Position numbers and translations under genes: made by a program. From an uncultured Ruminococcus sp. (GTDB lineage Bacteria; Bacillota; Clostridia; Oscillospirales; Acutalibacteraceae), in assembly GCA_902762615.1 (NCBI GenBank), contig CACWOX010000008.1:21223-85222 (forward strand): DNA of 64,000 bases, given 5' to 3'. How positions within the stretch are numbered: position 1 is the stretch's first letter; each line of letters begins with the position of its first letter. This document shows, piece by piece, positions 25,814 to 34,815 of the stretch. The notes beneath the pieces were generated by a model that was not told the origin of the DNA, made no database searches, and worked only from the letters and a program-made list of their open reading frames with translations.

Positions 25814-27781
25814 CTATTTTTTCAGCTCCTCCGCCATCACGGAAGCAGATTTGAAGGGTCTGCCTTCGCCCGTAAAGAAGCGGCTGAACATCTCGTAGAA
25901 TTCCAGACGAAGCGCCTGAATTCCGACCAGCAGACCTTCGAGCGCCATGATGATGATATTGCCCAATATCACCGTGACCCAGTAGCCGAAACCGCTCATC
26001 ATACCCGCGAGGGTGAATACCACCGTCATCATGCCGGCGTGCACCAGAATGAACGCGCCTACGCGCAGGAAACTGACGGTATTGGATACATAAGACAGCA
26101 CCACTTCCAGCATTTCAAAGATATTCTGCATAAGGAAATCTCCGATATTCTCGGGGAACCAGTCCTTCTTGCCGGCGACCAGTTCGCTGAGCGGCTCGTT
26201 GAGGAATATCAGAATCGCCGGAATGACGATCAGGCATACGACATATGCAGGCGTGAGCAGCGGAATGTGCAGGAACATCTGACCCAGTATGCCGAATATC
26301 GTGCCTCCGTAGAAGAGGAAGCCCGCGACGCCGTTCTGACTGAACAGGGCGTTGCCGTATTTGTGCTGCTTGAATTTGGTGTAGATATTGAGCAGAATGG
26401 CAACCAGCACCAGCACAACGCCAATTCCGATGGCGGCATAGATAAGCTCCGTGCTCAGCTCGTTGACGTCGAGCAGCTTGCCTTCCATCAGCGGAACGCC
26501 CGTCTTTTCATGCACCCAGCCCCAGAAGGGATTGAGCAGATCCTCAAAGCCGAACACCGAGCCGAACAGCACTCCGAATATGGCCGACGAAATGCCGCAC
26601 ATGGCAATGCACTTGCCCAGTTCCATCTTCTTCATCTTCCACATGAAAAACCATGTGATAAGCGACAGGCAAATTCCCTGCCCTACATCGGCAAACATGA
26701 TGCCGAAGAGAATGAAGTATGTGATAGCCACAAAGGGCGTAGGATCCATCTCGTCGTAATTGGGAAGTCCGTACATCTTGACAAAGAATTCAAACGGCTT
26801 GAATATTCCCGCGTTTTTGAGCTTGACCGGAGACGTCTGGGTCGGCTCTTCACTGGCGTTTTCAAATTTGTATTCGATGCCGCCCAGCTTTTCCAGCCGC
26901 TTTGCGAATTCCTTCTCGTTCTCTGCCGGAACCCAGCCAGCAAGGAAGAATATCCTGCTGTGCTGATATTTGGCAGTATAACGCCTTAAATCAAAATTAT
27001 TCTTGTGGCGCTCGAGGTAATTGAGCACCTTGCCGCAGCGAACCTCTTCCTCGCCCCAGAAGTCGTCCATCTTTTTCTTGACGTCGGCAAGTCTTTCATT
27101 AAGCCCCTCGAGCTGCTCCGCGAGGGTGTTGTAGGCTTCCTCCGGGGTGCCGACTGCATCCGGAATTTTCAGGCGTTCCCAATAGAGGCTCTGGAATATT
27201 CTGTCCACCTCGTGAATGTTGTCTATCGGAGCCATGTAAACGCCCCAGACGTATTTGTCGTCGCTGGTACAGGGGAAGGTGACAATGTAGGGATTGTCGC
27301 TGTACATACTGAGCTTTTCGTAGCTCTCCTTGGGCAGCCGTCCGAAACGCACCTTGATAAATTCGCACTTGAATATCTCATCAAGCTTCATATCAAAGCC
27401 CTGAAAGTGCTTGAACTGCTCCATGGAATGCGTTACGTTCTCAATCTCCTGCGTGAGATTGAATTTTTCCTCCTGATACGCCGCAAGCTTTGACGAGGTG
27501 TTTTCCACATAATCCTTGATCTCGTCCCAGTTCAGAAGCAAATCGGAATCCTCTACAGGCGCGACATTGAGCCTTGCCAGCTTGACAGCGTCGCTCAGCT
27601 TGTTCAGGTAGAACGTGTATGGGTTTTCGTCATTGAGTGAAACAAACTCGGATTTGTCCTTGAAGAAGCTCATAGCCTGATCGAGGTGGAAATTCTCCGA
27701 GGAACAGCAGGTGTCAAGAACGGCATCAAGCTGATCAATGCTTCCGATAATGCTCAGAAGCTTCATTTTCATTACAGCCAT
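25814..27781 (-). CDS. ntpI: V-type ATPase subunit I (membrane stator, a-type)
   Basis: 655 residues. The N-terminal half (to about 330) is cytoplasmic with long coiled coils that contact the peripheral stalks; the C-terminal half has about eight membrane helices, ending with the segment LLVGIQALRLEFYEMFSRFF that carries the conserved arginine (ALRLEFYEMF) of the ion half-channels. Length and motif are standard. It lies downstream of ntpC, in an order different from E. hirae. Confidence 0.95.
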   Translation of the reverse strand: MAVMKMKLLSIIGSIDQLDAVLDTCCSSENFHLDQAMSFFKDKSEFVSLNDENPYTFYLNKLSDAVKLARLNVAPVEDSDLLLNWDEIKDYVENTSSKLAAYQEEKFNLTQEIENVTHSMEQFKHFQGFDMKLDEIFKCEFIKVRFGRLPKESYEKLSMYSDNPYIVTFPCTSDDKYVWGVYMAPIDNIHEVDRIFQSLYWERLKIPDAVGTPEEAYNTLAEQLEGLNERLADVKKKMDDFWGEEEVRCGKVLNYLERHKNNFDLRRYTAKYQHSRIFFLAGWVPAENEKEFAKRLEKLGGIEYKFENASEEPTQTSPVKLKNAGIFKPFEFFVKMYGLPNYDEMDPTPFVAITYFILFGIMFADVGQGICLSLITWFFMWKMKKMELGKCIAMCGISSAIFGVLFGSVFGFEDLLNPFWGWVHEKTGVPLMEGKLLDVNELSTELIYAAIGIGVVLVLVAILLNIYTKFKQHKYGNALFSQNGVAGFLFYGGTIFGILGQMFLHIPLLTPAYVVCLIVIPAILIFLNEPLSELVAGKKDWFPENIGDFLMQNIFEMLEVVLSYVSNTVSFLRVGAFILVHAGMMTVVFTLAGMMSGFGYWVTVILGNIIIMALEGLLVGIQALRLEFYEMFSRFFTGEGRPFKSASVMAEELKK

Positions 27782-27829
27782 GTCTATACTCCTTAAATAA
27801 TCTCTGTCCTTTAATTATATATTTAAGAT

Positions 27830-28873
27830 TTATGCAATCGTTATCATGGAAGCAATCTGGTCGGGAGAGACCCTGTAGCGCACTCCCTCTATAATGGTCA
27901 CAATGTCGCGGCGCTCAATGCCGGAAAGCAGCAGGTACGAAAACACCGCAACCGTCGGATCAGTGGAAAACCTCATCAAATGCCGCACACGCTTATAGCT
28001 CAGACGGTTGACAACCTGATCAATGTATTCCTCGTCGATATCGCCCAGTTCTCTGCCGTAGAAGGTCTCGGAGCGGAATATCTCCAGAACATCTTCGGCG
28101 CTCTCGGCACTCAGCATCTTGTCAAAGGTGCGCTTGGAAATCTTGTAATTGAAATCAAACACCAGCGACCTTGCCAGATCGTCGCCGCACGCACCGTAAT
28201 ATTTTTTAAAACGGTAAATATTCAAAAAGCTGCTCAGCTCACTCCGCGTGCCTAACAGCCCCAGAAGGTCGTCCCTGGCGCTACCGCGGAAGTTCTTCCT
28301 GATGACCGATTCGGCAGAGCTGAAAAGGTGTGAATACAGCGCATGCTCGATCATCGTATAGTCGATGGAGCCGTCCTCCCCCACGGAAATGCTGCGCAGT
28401 ATCTTGTAAAACACCGTGCCGCTCATAGCTCTGAGAAATTCCACATAATCCTTCGCCTGCGCCATTCTGATGGGATCAAGCCCGTCACGCTTGACAAAAT
28501 ATTTCGGCATGGCAAAGACATATTCTCCGGCACGCCCTGCCGACAGCAAACGCAAAAATTTGAGTATCTCCCTGATCTGCGTACTGTAGACCATGAAGGA
28601 ACGCATGTATTCCCCCGCGTCAACGCGGTATTTGGAAAGAGCCGTCAGTTCGCTCTGCATAAGCTCGTCGAGCGCCGCTTCAAGCTGCCCTCTGTGCACA
28701 TTGGAGTCGTCAATATTCCGCAGAGCATAGGCATAATGAGTGTTGTTCTTCAGATATGCCGCCACTTCGGTGACCGTCTGGCAGCCCAGCAAATCGCTAA
28801 TGTTCTGCGCTGTCAGCCGCTTGCCGAACATAGCGCGGCTTTTAGTGAGGAGCACATTGGAAGCCTGTGACAT
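27830..28873 (-). CDS. ntpC: V-type ATPase subunit C (central stalk to rotor socket)
   Basis: 347 residues, mostly helical, of the V-ATPase subunit C/d family: NVLLTKSRAMFGKRLTAQNI at the N-terminus, internal repeats of a three-fold helical domain, KKYYGACGDDLARSLVFDFNY and a C-terminal LLSGIERRDIVTIIEGVRY. It links the D/F shaft to the membrane ring. It overlaps the preceding gene by one base. Confidence 0.92.
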   Translation of the reverse strand: MSQASNVLLTKSRAMFGKRLTAQNISDLLGCQTVTEVAAYLKNNTHYAYALRNIDDSNVHRGQLEAALDELMQSELTALSKYRVDAGEYMRSFMVYSTQIREILKFLRLLSAGRAGEYVFAMPKYFVKRDGLDPIRMAQAKDYVEFLRAMSGTVFYKILRSISVGEDGSIDYTMIEHALYSHLFSSAESVIRKNFRGSARDDLLGLLGTRSELSSFLNIYRFKKYYGACGDDLARSLVFDFNYKISKRTFDKMLSAESAEDVLEIFRSETFYGRELGDIDEEYIDQVVNRLSYKRVRHLMRFSTDPTVAVFSYLLLSGIERRDIVTIIEGVRYRVSPDQIASMITIA

Positions 28874-29190
28874 TATTTATCATCTCCCGTGGCTCTGGCG
28901 ACGATCTTAGCCACCCATTCGTCGCCCTTCTCGGCGTAAATCGCGTTGAGCTGATGTTCGGTTTCCTTCTGCCGCTCCAGTATTTCCTTTAGTTCAGCCT
29001 CGGCGTTTCTTGCCTCCGCCTTTTTGATCAGCTCCACTCGTTCCTCCGCTCTGTCGCGGTATCCGCGGCGAAGCTCATCCTTCTTGGCTTTTATCCTGTC
29101 CTCCGAGCCTACGCGAAGCCTCTTCGCCTCATCGGTCAGCTCTCGGGCGCGTTTATCCATTTCAACTATGCGTTCGACCATATCCTGCAT
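28873..29190 (-). CDS. ntpF: V-type ATPase peripheral-stalk subunit (NtpF/G/H type)
   Basis: 105 residues from the ATG at 29190 (AAGGTG six bases upstream; an alternative GTG three codons earlier lies within that site). Almost entirely one Glu/Arg/Lys-rich coiled coil, matching in size and place the small stator partner of subunit E. As the first gene of the operon it corresponds to ntpF of E. hirae. Identification rests mainly on position and composition. Confidence 0.8.
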   Translation of the reverse strand: MQDMVERIVEMDKRARELTDEAKRLRVGSEDRIKAKKDELRRGYRDRAEERVELIKKAEARNAEAELKEILERQKETEHQLNAIYAEKGDEWVAKIVARATGDDK

Positions 29191-29248
29191 GATATGCACC
29201 TTGCTTTCACTGGCTTAAATGCCGCAGTTATCATAATATTATTTGAAT

Positions 29249-29277
29249 ATTATACTGCAAATCCCCCCATTATTCAA
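29249..29277 (-). promoter_or_regulatory. Promoter of the V-ATPase operon
   Basis: On the minus strand: TTGAAT, 17-base spacer containing a run of six G, TATAAT; about 60 bases before ntpF. Confidence 0.8.
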
Positions 29278-29358
29278 GTCTACAATACACTAAAAGAAAT
29301 TCAATTTTTTATGCAAATATGTGAATTGTGGAGCATGCCTGTTTCATTCATCATATGT

Positions 29359-29398
29359 AAAAAACGCCCTGCACGACCTGAATCGTACAAAGCGTTTT
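29359..29398 (-). terminator. Terminator of the opp operon
   Basis: Minus strand: AAAACGCTTTGTACGA / TCGTGCAGGGCGTTTT stem with a T6 tail, about 28 bases after the ApbE-like gene. Confidence 0.85.
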
Positions 29399-29425
29399 AA
29401 GCATGATTTTTGCAAATTTATGGTA

Positions 29426-30718
29426 TTATTTTTCAGACTCGGCTTCCAGCGTTTTTGATGAATAGCTCACGTCGCTGTCGCTCAGCAAATTGCTCACACG
29501 AATTTCTGACGAGCTGCATATGACACAGCTGTCACGGCAGAAGGCAAAGCTGAATTTTCCCTCCGATTTCTTCTGAAGCTTGAGCGGCGAGAATTTGTCG
29601 GAGATGTAAGCACCTTTGACAGCAAGCATAAGCTGCGCACAGCCCTGCGTTCCGGAGCAGACCGTCAGATTGCTCACCGAAGATCTGCAAATTCCGTCAG
29701 ACACTGCTATATACGGCGTTATCATCCTGCCGTCCGCGAACTGGTAATAATATCGGTCATTCTGCCTGCTTGCCGGGTAGTCGTGAAATACAACAACGCT
29801 CTTCACATCGCCGCATTGAAGCGACGCCGCCTTATAGATCGTCTGACCCACGCGGTCATATATGGTAGAGCTTATGGAAATATCCTTGCCACCCAAAGAC
29901 CTTGTGAATCCCTCGCCGCAGGTGAGATAGCCGTCGGTGAATCCGGCAGCGGCCATTTTTTCCGCCATATAGTCGGCGGCAAAGGCATTCTTCATCCAGT
30001 AGAGATCGACAAAAGCCTCTATCCCGTTTTGGGCAGCGTAATCGAGATATTCCTCCGACACACGAAGCGTCGCGCGGTTGCCGTCATTTAGTTCAATGTC
30101 AATCTGCTTGGGGTCGGCGGCAAAGGAAGCCATTTCCGCAAGCAAGGTGCGATGCTTTTCATTTCCGAGCGGATCAAAATCCTCTGCTTCCTCATCTGTT
30201 GCGCAGAAAAAGAGCGTCGTATACTGCTCGTAAACAGGTGCCAGAAATAGTTCCCTGCTCTTTGCTTGCGTTAGCAGTACAAGCGCGTCATATGCCTCTT
30301 TGTCAAGCACAACAGGCTTGTTGACATTGGCGATGAGCAGCCCGATTCCGTGAATGTTGTCATCTGTGACCGAGGACGAAAAAAGCTTCTCAGCCTCAGT
30401 GGACACATCGGTGTATAAAGCTGTCAGCGCCTTGATCTGTCCCGAAGGCGAACTTCCGTCGGCTCCCGCGTTGTAATGCAGCACAAATTCGGAAGCACAT
30501 GTCGGTTCGCCGGAATTGTTGGCCTCTATCTCCGTCCAGCCCGGCTCCTTCGCAAGCAGACCGTTTACCGCCCAGACAAATGCCAAAATACCGACGGCAG
30601 CCAGCATGATAGCCGCTGCCGTCTTGATCTTAAAACTTTTAGAGCTTTCCTCAGGCAGGTCGATGCGCTCAATACGCGATTCGGAGGAATAACCCCTTCC
30701 GGTGCTAAACCAACCCAT
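29426..30718 (-). CDS. Membrane-anchored ApbE-like protein (divergent FAD:protein FMN transferase fold)
   Basis: 430 residues. One N-terminal membrane helix (about 34-55) puts the rest outside. Resemblance to ApbE is in the order of motifs: LDKEAYDALVLLTQAKSREL (cf. the helix before the T-x-G-x-F-D block), VDLYWMKNAFAADYMAEKM (cf. VDLGGIAKGYAxD) and GFTDGYLTCGEGFTRSLGG (cf. G-x-x-x-x-L-x-N-x-G-G). Classic catalytic residues are partly missing, so activity is doubtful. ApbE proteins flavinylate extracytoplasmic proteins. It lies 4 bases after oppF, the last gene of the opp operon. No recognised FMN-acceptor is nearby. Other folds remain possible. Confidence 0.5.
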   Translation of the reverse strand: MGWFSTGRGYSSESRIERIDLPEESSKSFKIKTAAAIMLAAVGILAFVWAVNGLLAKEPGWTEIEANNSGEPTCASEFVLHYNAGADGSSPSGQIKALTALYTDVSTEAEKLFSSSVTDDNIHGIGLLIANVNKPVVLDKEAYDALVLLTQAKSRELFLAPVYEQYTTLFFCATDEEAEDFDPLGNEKHRTLLAEMASFAADPKQIDIELNDGNRATLRVSEEYLDYAAQNGIEAFVDLYWMKNAFAADYMAEKMAAAGFTDGYLTCGEGFTRSLGGKDISISSTIYDRVGQTIYKAASLQCGDVKSVVVFHDYPASRQNDRYYYQFADGRMITPYIAVSDGICRSSVSNLTVCSGTQGCAQLMLAVKGAYISDKFSPLKLQKKSEGKFSFAFCRDSCVICSSSEIRVSNLLSDSDVSYSSKTLEAESEK

Positions 30719-30722
30719 ACCG

Positions 30723-32042
30723 TCAGAGTGTTGCCATCCAGAGCATGAGCAGGAAGAGGATTACAATAAACGCAAAGACGCCTATGCCTATCAGAGCACC
30801 CTTCAGACACGCCTTGAAGTTGCGTATGTGGTTCTTCTTCTTGAAGATAAGACCCACAATAATGCCGATAATTGGCAGAAAGAAAGCACCGATGGTGTAC
30901 CACAGGCTGCCTGTGTCGTGAAGCGGAGCTTCCAGAATCGCCTCGTCCACCACATCGCTGACCGGCGTTGCCTCGGCTTCAAGCTTTGCCTTCTCTTCTT
31001 CCGAGAGAATCGTAACCGGCTTGATCGGAACACCCTCATCACGGATGCGCTTGTACTCGGCGATCTCCGAGGGGCTGCCATATACAAAATGGTTGTGTCC
31101 TATATCGCACAGCTCCGGCTTTTCCTTGGAATAATCATGCACAGAGGGGTCGTAGGTGAAAAGCTTCTTATTCTTTTCCAACTTGGGGTCAGGAATAGGG
31201 ATAGCCGAAATGAGCGAATGAGTGTAAGGATGGAGCGGGAAGTCAAAAAGCTCCTCGGCAGGTGCAACTTCGACAATATCGCCCTTGTAGATAACGGCAA
31301 TATGGTCGGAAATAAAGCGCACGATAGAGAGATCATGAGCGATAAAGAGATAGGATGTCTCTCTTTCCTTCTGGAATTTCTTCATAAGGTTGAGGACCTG
31401 CGCACGAATGGAAACGTCAAGAGCGGAAATCGGCTCGTCTGCAATGACAAGCTCCGGCTCCATGACCATGGCGCGTGCCAGACCGATTCTCTGTCGCTGA
31501 CCGCCGGAAAATTCGTGAGGATAACGGGTCAGATGCTCAGGGAGTAGTCCGACTTCCTTGATCATCTGCTCGACCTTCTGCACACGGTCGGCTTCATTCT
31601 CAAAAAGTCCGAAATTGTAAAGACCTTCGGAGATGATGTAGTCAACTGTGGTGCGTTCGTTGAGGGAGGCGGCGGGATCCTGGAAAACCATCTGGATATT
31701 CCTGATGACCTCACGGTCAAGGCTGCGGGGAATCTTGCCGGAAATACGCACGCCTTTGTAAAGTATCTCACCGTTGGCGCAGGGATTGACACGAATAACG
31801 GCTCTGCCGATAGTGGTTTTGCCCGAACCGGATTCGCCGACCAGCGAGAACGTCTCACCCTTATAGATATCGAAGGAGGCATTCTTTACCGCCTTAACAG
31901 CGTTGTCGCCCTTGCCGAAGGTAATATCGACGTTCTTGAGAGACAGAAGTATCTCCTTGCCGTTTTCATCTATTGGACCTTGCTCCGGAAGGGTCGCAAC
32001 GGTTTCTGTTTGATTCTTTTTCTTATTAAACACAGCAGACAC
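30723..32042 (-). CDS. oppF: Oligopeptide ABC transporter ATPase OppF with C-terminal membrane extension
   Basis: 439 residues; usual OppF has about 320. Residues 30-330 form a normal nucleotide-binding domain: Walker [10 protein letters not shown] (69-77), Q-loop [11 protein letters not shown], signature FSGGQRQR, Walker [14 protein letters not shown], then the peptide-transporter C-terminal part with [12 protein letters not shown] and a Cys near 312. After an acidic linker (345-378) come two membrane helices (about 380-400 and 414-437), not usual in this family. It is 2 bases after oppD. Confidence 0.93.
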   Translation of the reverse strand: MSAVFNKKKNQTETVATLPEQGPIDENGKEILLSLKNVDITFGKGDNAVKAVKNASFDIYKGETFSLVGESGSGKTTIGRAVIRVNPCANGEILYKGVRISGKIPRSLDREVIRNIQMVFQDPAASLNERTTVDYIISEGLYNFGLFENEADRVQKVEQMIKEVGLLPEHLTRYPHEFSGGQRQRIGLARAMVMEPELVIADEPISALDVSIRAQVLNLMKKFQKERETSYLFIAHDLSIVRFISDHIAVIYKGDIVEVAPAEELFDFPLHPYTHSLISAIPIPDPKLEKNKKLFTYDPSVHDYSKEKPELCDIGHNHFVYGSPSEIAEYKRIRDEGVPIKPVTILSEEEKAKLEAEATPVSDVVDEAILEAPLHDTGSLWYTIGAFFLPIIGIIVGLIFKKKNHIRNFKACLKGALIGIGVFAFIVILFLLMLWMATL

Positions 32043-32044
32043 TC

Positions 32045-33793
32045 CTATATATTAAAAGCTTTCATCAGCTTCTCGTGAATACCCTGAATAGCTTCCGGTT
32101 TTTCCACATGGGGAGATCTCGGGTCAAGCAGCCATGTCTTGGCGAAATGGGTTTCGCTCACCTGATACATCGGCGGCTCCTTCAGGGTATCTATCTTCAT
32201 GCAATAGGGATTTCTGGGAGCGAAGGGATCGCCCACGATCTTGTTGTAGAGCGACGGCGGCGTGCCGGTGATGGAATAAAGCTCGGTATTCCTCTGAGCA
32301 AGCTGAGGCAGCGACGACAGCAGCGCCCATGTGTAGGGGTGGCGCGGGTCATAGAATACCTCGTCCACCTTGCCCAGCTCTACGATCTGACCGGCATACA
32401 GCACGGCAACGCGGTCGGCAATGTTAGCGACAACGCCGAGGTCGTGTGTGATGAATACGATCGTATAGTTGAATTCCTTCTGCAAATCCTTGAGGAGCTT
32501 GAGTATCTGCGCCTGAATGGTAACGTCAAGCGCTGTGGTCGGCTCGTCGCAGATCAGTATCTTCGGCTGGCAGGAAAGTGCGATGGCAATAACGATTCTC
32601 TGTCTCATACCGCCCGAATACTGGAACGGATAATCGTCAAAGCGGTTTTCCGCGTTGGGAATACCGACCTTCTTCATCAGCTTCATTGCCCTCTCTCTCG
32701 CCTCTATCTCAGTCACATTCTGGTGCTTCATGATGATGGAGGTGATCTGTTTGCCTATGGTAATAATCGGGTTAAGGGAGGTCATGGGATCCTGGAAAAC
32801 AGTGGCGATTCTGCCGCCGCGAATGTGCATCCAGTCCTTTGAGGATTTGAGCTTAGCGAGATTGAGCATGCCCATGCCATGCAGCTTTTCGGGCGTCTCG
32901 TCAATATATCTCACAAGGAACGTGACATTCTCAAACACAGCGCTGCGTTCCGAACTGTCATCGAGATTGACGCCCAGCTTCATCGCCTCTTTGAGGGCAT
33001 TGAGCAGCTTGTTTGCCTGCTTTTTGCGGGTGTGAGACGTCATTCTCGCAGTAGAGAGCACGATTTCCTTGGCAATCATCAGATTGCGCTCCTTCGTTTC
33101 AACCGGAATCTCCTGCGCTATCTCCTGATCATATTTGGATTTGAGCTGCTGCATACGGCTCTTGTATTTGCTGTTGAAGTCAGAATCGCTTGCAGCCTTG
33201 CGCTTCTGCTCACTGACAGCCTTTTTCTTCTCAGCTTCAAGCCTCTTGATCTTGTTGTCCATGTCGGCAATCTGCTGGGTGGTCTCCTTGATCTTGTCCT
33301 GCTCGTTTTTGGGATCGAAGGTCTGCTTGAGGTTGAAAAGCTCAGTGCGCTCGAATTTGAGATTCTGCATGCGCTTTTCAAAGTCTCTCTCCTGCTCTTC
33401 GCTCAGATTAGAGTGGGCTTTCTTTGCTGATTCCAGCTTGAGTATAGAGCGATAGGTTTCGCTGCCATTCTCAAGTTTGGCGTATTCATTGAGCTTTGTG
33501 TGATACTCCTCTATCGACTTTTTGAAGTCGTCGTTAAGAGTCACATATGTGTCATTCAGCTCATCGTCGTTGAAGACAAGGCTGCCGTTGTCGATAAAGC
33601 CGTTGCTGTCGAGCATGCCGGCAAATGTCTTGGTGAAAACCGACTTGCCCGAGCCGGATTCACCGACGATGGCAATGGATTCATTTTCGTAAATATCCAG
33701 CGAAATGCCGCGGATAGCGGTCAGGATTCTGCCGCGCACACGGAATTTCACCACTAAATCCTTGACGGATAACAGTACCTTATTGTCTGCCAT
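32045..33793 (-). CDS. oppD: Oligopeptide ABC transporter ATPase OppD with large coiled-coil insertion
   Basis: 582 residues; usual OppD has about 340. Walker [10 protein letters not shown] lies at 44-52, but the Q-loop ([12 protein letters not shown]) only at about 331, so roughly 240 residues (about 78-320) are inserted between them. The insert is helical and Lys/Glu/Gln-rich ([17 protein letters not shown]) and likely a coiled coil. Signature YSGGMRQR (392), Walker [14 protein letters not shown] and the H-loop ITHDLG are intact, so ATPase activity is expected. It is cotranscribed with oppC and oppF. Confidence 0.93.
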   Translation of the reverse strand: MADNKVLLSVKDLVVKFRVRGRILTAIRGISLDIYENESIAIVGESGSGKSVFTKTFAGMLDSNGFIDNGSLVFNDDELNDTYVTLNDDFKKSIEEYHTKLNEYAKLENGSETYRSILKLESAKKAHSNLSEEQERDFEKRMQNLKFERTELFNLKQTFDPKNEQDKIKETTQQIADMDNKIKRLEAEKKKAVSEQKRKAASDSDFNSKYKSRMQQLKSKYDQEIAQEIPVETKERNLMIAKEIVLSTARMTSHTRKKQANKLLNALKEAMKLGVNLDDSSERSAVFENVTFLVRYIDETPEKLHGMGMLNLAKLKSSKDWMHIRGGRIATVFQDPMTSLNPIITIGKQITSIIMKHQNVTEIEARERAMKLMKKVGIPNAENRFDDYPFQYSGGMRQRIVIAIALSCQPKILICDEPTTALDVTIQAQILKLLKDLQKEFNYTIVFITHDLGVVANIADRVAVLYAGQIVELGKVDEVFYDPRHPYTWALLSSLPQLAQRNTELYSITGTPPSLYNKIVGDPFAPRNPYCMKIDTLKEPPMYQVSETHFAKTWLLDPRSPHVEKPEAIQGIHEKLMKAFNI

Positions 33794-33807
33794 TGTACGT
33801 ACCTCCC

Positions 33808-34809
33808 TTAAACATGCGTTCTCGGGTCAGAAGCGTCACCGAGATTCTGACCGACGACATAAAGAACGATTGTGATGATCGAGGCGACTGTCACAGGACT
33901 CCAGAATTCAAATTCCCAGCCGGGGGTGAGCATGGCGGGTTCGGCGGCGTAGATCATCTTGCCGAGCGACATGTCACTCATACCCATGCCGATGTAGGAA
34001 AGAAACACCTCATAAGAAATATAGGTGGGTATTTCAATGGCGAGAAGAGTCACGATGACGGAGGTCATAAAGGGAAGAATGTTCTTAACGGCTATTCTGG
34101 TGATAGGCGTGCCGAGACAGCGGGAAGCCAGATTGTATTCCCTGTCACGGATAATAATAACCTGTGTTCTGATGAAGTAGGCAATGCTCAGCCAGCCGGT
34201 GACCGTCAGGGCAAAAACCATTGTCCAGAAGTTCGCAGAGAAGATAAGAATCAATACCGAGATAAGGAGAATGTAAGGAACGTTGGCTATGATGTTGTAG
34301 ACCTCGTTCATCACCAAATCCACCTTTTTGGAGAAACCCCAGACGGCTCCCACCAAAACGCCGATGGTCATATTGATGGCGGCGCATATAAGGGCAAGCG
34401 AGATGGAGATTCTCGCGCCGTTCCAGACTGCGTCAAAGGTAGATTCTCCCGATCCGCCGGAACCGAGTATCCAGTGGATATTCTGACCCATTCTTTCCAG
34501 TGCCAGCGACGGCGAAAGATGCTTGGAAGCGCCGTTGAGAATATTCGCAAAACGGTCATACCCGGAAAAGAGCGGATAGACATAGGAGAATATGATAATC
34601 AGCGCCAGCAGAGAAAGCATGAATATATTGATTTTCTTTTTAAAGAACACTCTGAAAACAGAACTCCAGTAGGAGTAACGAGGAGCGGTGATTTTTTCCG
34701 ATTCAAGATCATCGTGCGCCACCGGCGTAAAAAGCTCTGCTTCGGAAAGACCAAGATCGTCCAGAGCAACGAGATTATCCGTATTGTATTGATTGAACTG
34801 ATCCTTCAT
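33808..34809 (-). CDS. oppC: Oligopeptide ABC transporter permease OppC
   Basis: 333 residues. A cytoplasmic N-terminal tail (about 60) is followed by six membrane helices; the EAA loop that contacts the ATPase reads LASRCLGTPITRIAVKNILP, and the C-terminus LGDASDPRTHV is typical of OppC/DppC. The length is close to normal. It lies 6 bases after oppB. Confidence 0.94.
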   Translation of the reverse strand: MKDQFNQYNTDNLVALDDLGLSEAELFTPVAHDDLESEKITAPRYSYWSSVFRVFFKKKINIFMLSLLALIIIFSYVYPLFSGYDRFANILNGASKHLSPSLALERMGQNIHWILGSGGSGESTFDAVWNGARISISLALICAAINMTIGVLVGAVWGFSKKVDLVMNEVYNIIANVPYILLISVLILIFSANFWTMVFALTVTGWLSIAYFIRTQVIIIRDREYNLASRCLGTPITRIAVKNILPFMTSVIVTLLAIEIPTYISYEVFLSYIGMGMSDMSLGKMIYAAEPAMLTPGWEFEFWSPVTVASIITIVLYVVGQNLGDASDPRTHV

Positions 34810-34815
34810 CCTGCC

